Of a stretch of DNA of 64,000 nucleotides, positions 61,244 to 64,000 are shown one piece after another. The stretch covers positions 320,001-384,000 of the forward strand of contig CP065003.1 in NCBI GenBank assembly GCA_016700175.1, written 5' to 3'. Under the pieces are notes generated by a model. The model saw only the letters and a program-made list of their open reading frames with translations, was not told the origin of the DNA and ran no database searches. The translations under genes were made by a program, and so were the position numbers. Within the stretch, counting starts at the first letter, position 1, and each line of letters starts with the position of its first letter. Origin of the DNA: Acidobacteriota bacterium. Its GTDB lineage: Bacteria; Acidobacteriota; Blastocatellia; Pyrinomonadales; Pyrinomonadaceae.

Positions 61244-62176
61244 ATGGAGATCAAACAACTGAAAGCGTTTGTCGCCATCGCCGAGGAAAAGACATTTACG
61301 GCGGGCGCAAAGCGGGTAAACGTGACCCAGGCAGCGGTTTCGATGCAGATCCGCCAGCTTGAGGACGAGATCGGCCTTCCGCTGTTCACGAGGACGCCCC
61401 GGCGGGTGATCCTGACCGAAGCGGGTGAACTTCTGATCGAGCGCGCCCGCAGGATCCTAAGGGAGCACGACAGCTCTTTGGCCGAGCTCGCGGAGATCGC
61501 CGGCGCCGAGTACGGACGGCTGCGGATAGGTTCCGCCTCCGCGATGTTCGCAACGGCGCAGCTCCCGGCTATCCTGCAGAAGCTTAAATCGGAGTTCCCG
61601 AACGCAGAAGTCAGCGTAAGCTCCGGAACTAGCAAGTTACTCGTGGACAAGATACTCCACGGCGAGATGGACATCGCGTTCGTATCGCTTCCGATCGAGT
61701 CTCCGAATGTCCAGACAGAGCTTCTGTACGGCGACGAGGTCGTAGCGATCGCACATCCCAGCCATCCGAAGGCGAAAGCGAAGTACATAAGCGCGGCGGA
61801 CCTGGCCGGCGAGAACCTGATCCTTGGTGAGGAAGGCGGGAACACCCGGCGCATGATCGACGATTTCTTCAGCGCCGCAAACGTGAAGCCGAACATCGTG
61901 ATGGAGCTCTCGCGCCAGGAAGCCATAAACAAAATGGTCGAGAACAACATGGGTGTCGGGATCGCTTCCGACAAGAGCACAAAGGCCGCCGTGAAAGAAG
62001 GGAAGATCGTTTCGTGGTGGATCGAAGGCGCGGAGATACGCTGGAACCTGGGCCTCGCGCGCCTGCGCGGCGGCTACTTTTCTCCGATTGCGGGGGCTTT
62101 TACCGAAATATGCCGCGATAACTTCGCCGAACGCGAACGCGAGTTCGCGGTCTCAAGCAAGCGCCAGGGCAGATAG
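61244..62176 (+). CDS. LysR-family transcriptional regulator
   Basis: A 310-residue LysR-type regulator. The N-terminal winged helix-turn-helix (~1-60) has MEIKQLKAFVAIAEEKTFTA, RVNVTQAAVSMQIRQLEDEI and FTRTPRRVILTEAGE. The C-terminal substrate-binding domain (~90-290) has the usual GRLRIGSASAMFATAQLPAI start and later DLAGENLILGEEGGN. ATG 61244 is chosen; a longer frame begins 46 codons upstream in non-family sequence. It lies 29 bp before nagA on the same strand and is divergent from the kinase gene, so it may control both; the effector is unknown, an amino sugar phosphate being one candidate. Confidence 0.92.
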   Translation: MEIKQLKAFVAIAEEKTFTAGAKRVNVTQAAVSMQIRQLEDEIGLPLFTRTPRRVILTEAGELLIERARRILREHDSSLAELAEIAGAEYGRLRIGSASAMFATAQLPAILQKLKSEFPNAEVSVSSGTSKLLVDKILHGEMDIAFVSLPIESPNVQTELLYGDEVVAIAHPSHPKAKAKYISAADLAGENLILGEEGGNTRRMIDDFFSAANVKPNIVMELSRQEAINKMVENNMGVGIASDKSTKAAVKEGKIVSWWIEGAEIRWNLGLARLRGGYFSPIAGAFTEICRDNFAEREREFAVSSKRQGR

Positions 62177-62205
62177 CGGCGATTCCTTCTGACCCCGGTC
62201 TCCTG

Positions 62206-63363
62206 ATGAATGCCCTCACCTTAACGAATGCCGGACTGGTCATGCCGTTCGGCGGGAGCGGCGGGTACGCCTCGGTTCGCGCCGAGGACGGAGTGATCGC
62301 CGCGATCGGCGGCATCGTCGCAACGGACGAGGAGTTCATCGATCTCGGTGAATCGCTTCTCCTGCCCGGTTTCATCGATATTCACTGTCACGGCGCGGCA
62401 GGGGCGGACGTAAACGAGGATGGCCTTGACGGCCTTATCGAAGCGGGACGGCATCTTGCCCGCGAAGGCGTCACCGCCTGGGTCCCCACACTCGTTCCCG
62501 ATTCACACGACAATTACTCGAGAGCGGTAAAGGCGATCGACGAACTGATGCGCCGGGATCCTGCGGACCTCGGAATCGCGAGAGTTCTCGGAGTGCATTA
62601 CGAGGGCGTGTTCGCGAACGAGAACCGTTGCGGCGCACTCAGGAAGGAGTACTTTCTCGAGTATTCCAAAGACGCGCTCGCGGGCCTTCCGCTTCCTTCA
62701 AAGGGCGTGAAGATGATGACGCTCGCGCCGGAGATCGAAGGCGGGATCGACCTCGTCGAAGCGCTCGTTTCGAACGGCTGGATCGCTGCGGCGGGTCACA
62801 CATCGGCAACGGCCGAGGTGCTGGACAAGGCCTGGAATGCCGGCCTCCGGCACCTTACGCATTTCTTCAACGCGATGGACGGGATACACCACCGCTCGCT
62901 GGGGGTCGCGGGCTGGGGGCTTGCGAAGGACGGCGTGACGTTCGACGTCATCGCGGACGGTCATCACGTACATCCATCGCTGCTGGCTGCCGTCACGAGA
63001 GCGCGAGGAACGGAGAACGTGATTCTGATCAGCGATTCGATCTCGGCGGCCGGGCTTGGGGACGGGGAGTTCGAGGTCTGGGGAAAGAAAATTGGAGTCT
63101 CCGGGGGCGTTGCGACGGATCGGAACGGGACGATCTCCGGAAGCGTGATCTCCATGAAAGACGCCTTCAATTTGGTGTTCTCGAACGGTTCCTCGTTTGA
63201 GGAGGCTTCCGCGATGGCCTCGCTCAATCCGGCAAGCCTTCTAGGCATCGACCGGGAAACCGGCTCGCTGGAAGTGAACAAGACCGCGGACCTCACGGCC
63301 TGGCGGGAAGGGGAAGTTGTCCTGACAGTTATCGGAGGAAAGATCGTCCACAACGCACTCTGA
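62206..63363 (+). CDS. nagA: N-acetylglucosamine-6-phosphate deacetylase
   Basis: NagA removes the acetyl group from GlcNAc-6-phosphate to give GlcN-6-phosphate, the committed step of amino sugar use. The 385-residue TIM-barrel protein has FIDIHCHGAAGADVNEDG (first metal-site histidines H-x-H), LGVHYEGVFANENRCGALR, AAGHTSATAEVLDKAW and LRHLTHFFNAMDGIHHRSLG. VIADGHHVHPSLL and ISDSISAAGLGDGEFE with the catalytic aspartate follow. The segment HYEGVF differs slightly from the usual H(Y/L)EGPF. Together with murQ and the kinase it completes a route from cell-wall amino sugars to glucosamine-6-phosphate. The next gene, convergent, starts 1 bp after the stop. Confidence 0.94.
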   Translation: MNALTLTNAGLVMPFGGSGGYASVRAEDGVIAAIGGIVATDEEFIDLGESLLLPGFIDIHCHGAAGADVNEDGLDGLIEAGRHLAREGVTAWVPTLVPDSHDNYSRAVKAIDELMRRDPADLGIARVLGVHYEGVFANENRCGALRKEYFLEYSKDALAGLPLPSKGVKMMTLAPEIEGGIDLVEALVSNGWIAAAGHTSATAEVLDKAWNAGLRHLTHFFNAMDGIHHRSLGVAGWGLAKDGVTFDVIADGHHVHPSLLAAVTRARGTENVILISDSISAAGLGDGEFEVWGKKIGVSGGVATDRNGTISGSVISMKDAFNLVFSNGSSFEEASAMASLNPASLLGIDRETGSLEVNKTADLTAWREGEVVLTVIGGKIVHNAL

Positions 63364-63364
63364 A

Positions 63365-64000
63365 TCAGTTCGCCGGAAGGACCTTCTCCTTGGGCGCCTT
63401 CCTTCTCGTGACAAGGTAAACGCCCGCGAAGATCAAAGACATCGCGACGAGGATCCTGGGATTCCAGGGCTCGCCGAGGATCGTGATCGCAAGTGTGGTC
63501 CCGATCAACGGCTGAAGGTACACGTAGACCGCGACGACCGAAGGCTCGACGCGCGCCAGCGCCCACGTGTTCCAGTAGTAGGCAAGGATCGTCGGAAAGA
63601 TGATCACACCCAAGAGCGCGAGCCACGCTCCGTAGGAGACTGCGCCGAGTTCGACCGTTGAAAGCGACACGAAGCCGATAGGCACGTTAATAATGCTTCC
63701 GAAAACGAACAACCAGGCTATCGATTTCAGGGCCCCGTAATGCGTGACCAGCTTTTTCGATATTGCGACGTAGATCGCGTATGAGAGGCTGTTCAGGATG
63801 ATCATTATGTCGCCCTGGGTCGTTGCTGAGGAAAAGCTGGCGTTCCTGGGATCGATGAGGTAAACGACGCCTCCCGCGGCGAGAAGAATCCCGAATATCT
63901 TCCTTGCATTGAGTACATCGTTGCCGACCATCGCGCTGATCGCGATCGCGAAGACGGGTATCAGCACCGCCAGAAGGGAAGTGTTCGTCGCGGTCGTGAG
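63365..64000 (-). CDS. EamA/DMT-family transporter, partial (N-terminus beyond window)
   Basis: The visible 211 codons encode about seven membrane helices and a basic C-terminus (RRKAPKEKVLPAN). The segment LTTATNTSLLAVLIPVFAIA at the window edge, followed by KIFGILLAAGGVVYLI, YAIYVAISKKLVTHYGALKS, YYWNTWALARVEPSVVAVYV and ILGEPWNPRILVAMSLIFAG, is typical of the second EamA repeat region of DMT-type permeases (amino acid or metabolite exporters). The reading frame stays open to position 64000, so the N-terminal part is lost to the window edge. The substrate is not known. The gene is convergent with nagA, with 1 bp between stops. Confidence 0.85.
   Translation of the reverse strand, partial: LTTATNTSLLAVLIPVFAIAISAMVGNDVLNARKIFGILLAAGGVVYLIDPRNASFSSATTQGDIMIILNSLSYAIYVAISKKLVTHYGALKSIAWLFVFGSIINVPIGFVSLSTVELGAVSYGAWLALLGVIIFPTILAYYWNTWALARVEPSVVAVYVYLQPLIGTTLAITILGEPWNPRILVAMSLIFAGVYLVTRRKAPKEKVLPAN

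Overview
The window looks like chromosomal DNA of an acidobacterium, most likely class Blastocatellia (Pyrinomonadaceae-like). This is inferred from the gene families and not from a database search. The main clues are an ECF sigma factor paired with a Ser/Thr kinase carrying a long C-terminal region, a winged-helix/TolB/TPR regulator, SBBP and FG-GAP secreted proteins, S74-chaperone surface proteins, and many short palindromic intergenic repeats.

Layout. 1-1124: 3' part of a 23S rRNA, a 5S rRNA and the rrn terminator. 1.2-20.2 kb: mostly housekeeping and accessory metabolism. It holds a secreted amidohydrolase, a TgpA-like transglutaminase, rimO, pgpA, corA with a DUF1003 partner, serA, a DHFR-like reductase, a phosphonatase-like HAD, an NmrA-like protein, an ABC exporter pair, a CYTH enzyme and a GlsB-like protein. 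20.5-37.8 kb: an accessory surface region. Nine minus-strand genes (32585 down to 21738) are packed with 4-bp ATGA overlaps or very short gaps. They encode small secreted proteins, a CxxC/helix-turn-helix-like protein, two S74-chaperone fibre-like proteins, an ExbD-like secreted protein, an O-antigen-ligase-like protein with TPRs and a secreted putative Ig-domain protein. A divergent membrane-anchored winged-helix regulator faces them. Two copies of an ~830-bp FG-GAP module, almost identical, flank this block as direct repeats, and a small MITE-like element flanks it in inverted orientation.

37.9-42.3 kb: an ECF sigma factor and its Ser/Thr kinase, then a decayed delta-60-repeat gene fused to another FG-GAP tail. 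42.3-44.5 kb: groES-groEL under a good sigma-70-type promoter overlapped by a degenerate CIRCE (HrcA) operator. 44.5-54.8 kb: MOSC protein, Fis-like HTH, purC, a HEAT-like membrane protein, uvrB, a GlcD-like FAD oxidase, a lipoprotein, a HAD protein and a repeat protein. 54.9-55.3 kb: a 189-bp tandem repeat. 55.5-64 kb: cell-wall and amino-sugar genes (lysA-like, murQ, BadF-type GlcNAc/MurNAc kinase, nagA) with a SulP-STAS-cyclic-nucleotide-binding fusion, a LysR regulator and a truncated EamA transporter. MurQ, the kinase and NagA together would take N-acetylmuramate and N-acetylglucosamine to glucosamine-6-phosphate, which suggests peptidoglycan recycling.

The best candidate for an undescribed system is the 21.7-34.7 kb surface operon with its facing regulator. 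The intergenic space is rich in repeats: hairpin mosaics with TTCA/TGAA loops, 7-bp tandem words that begin at or just after stop codons, and REP-like elements.
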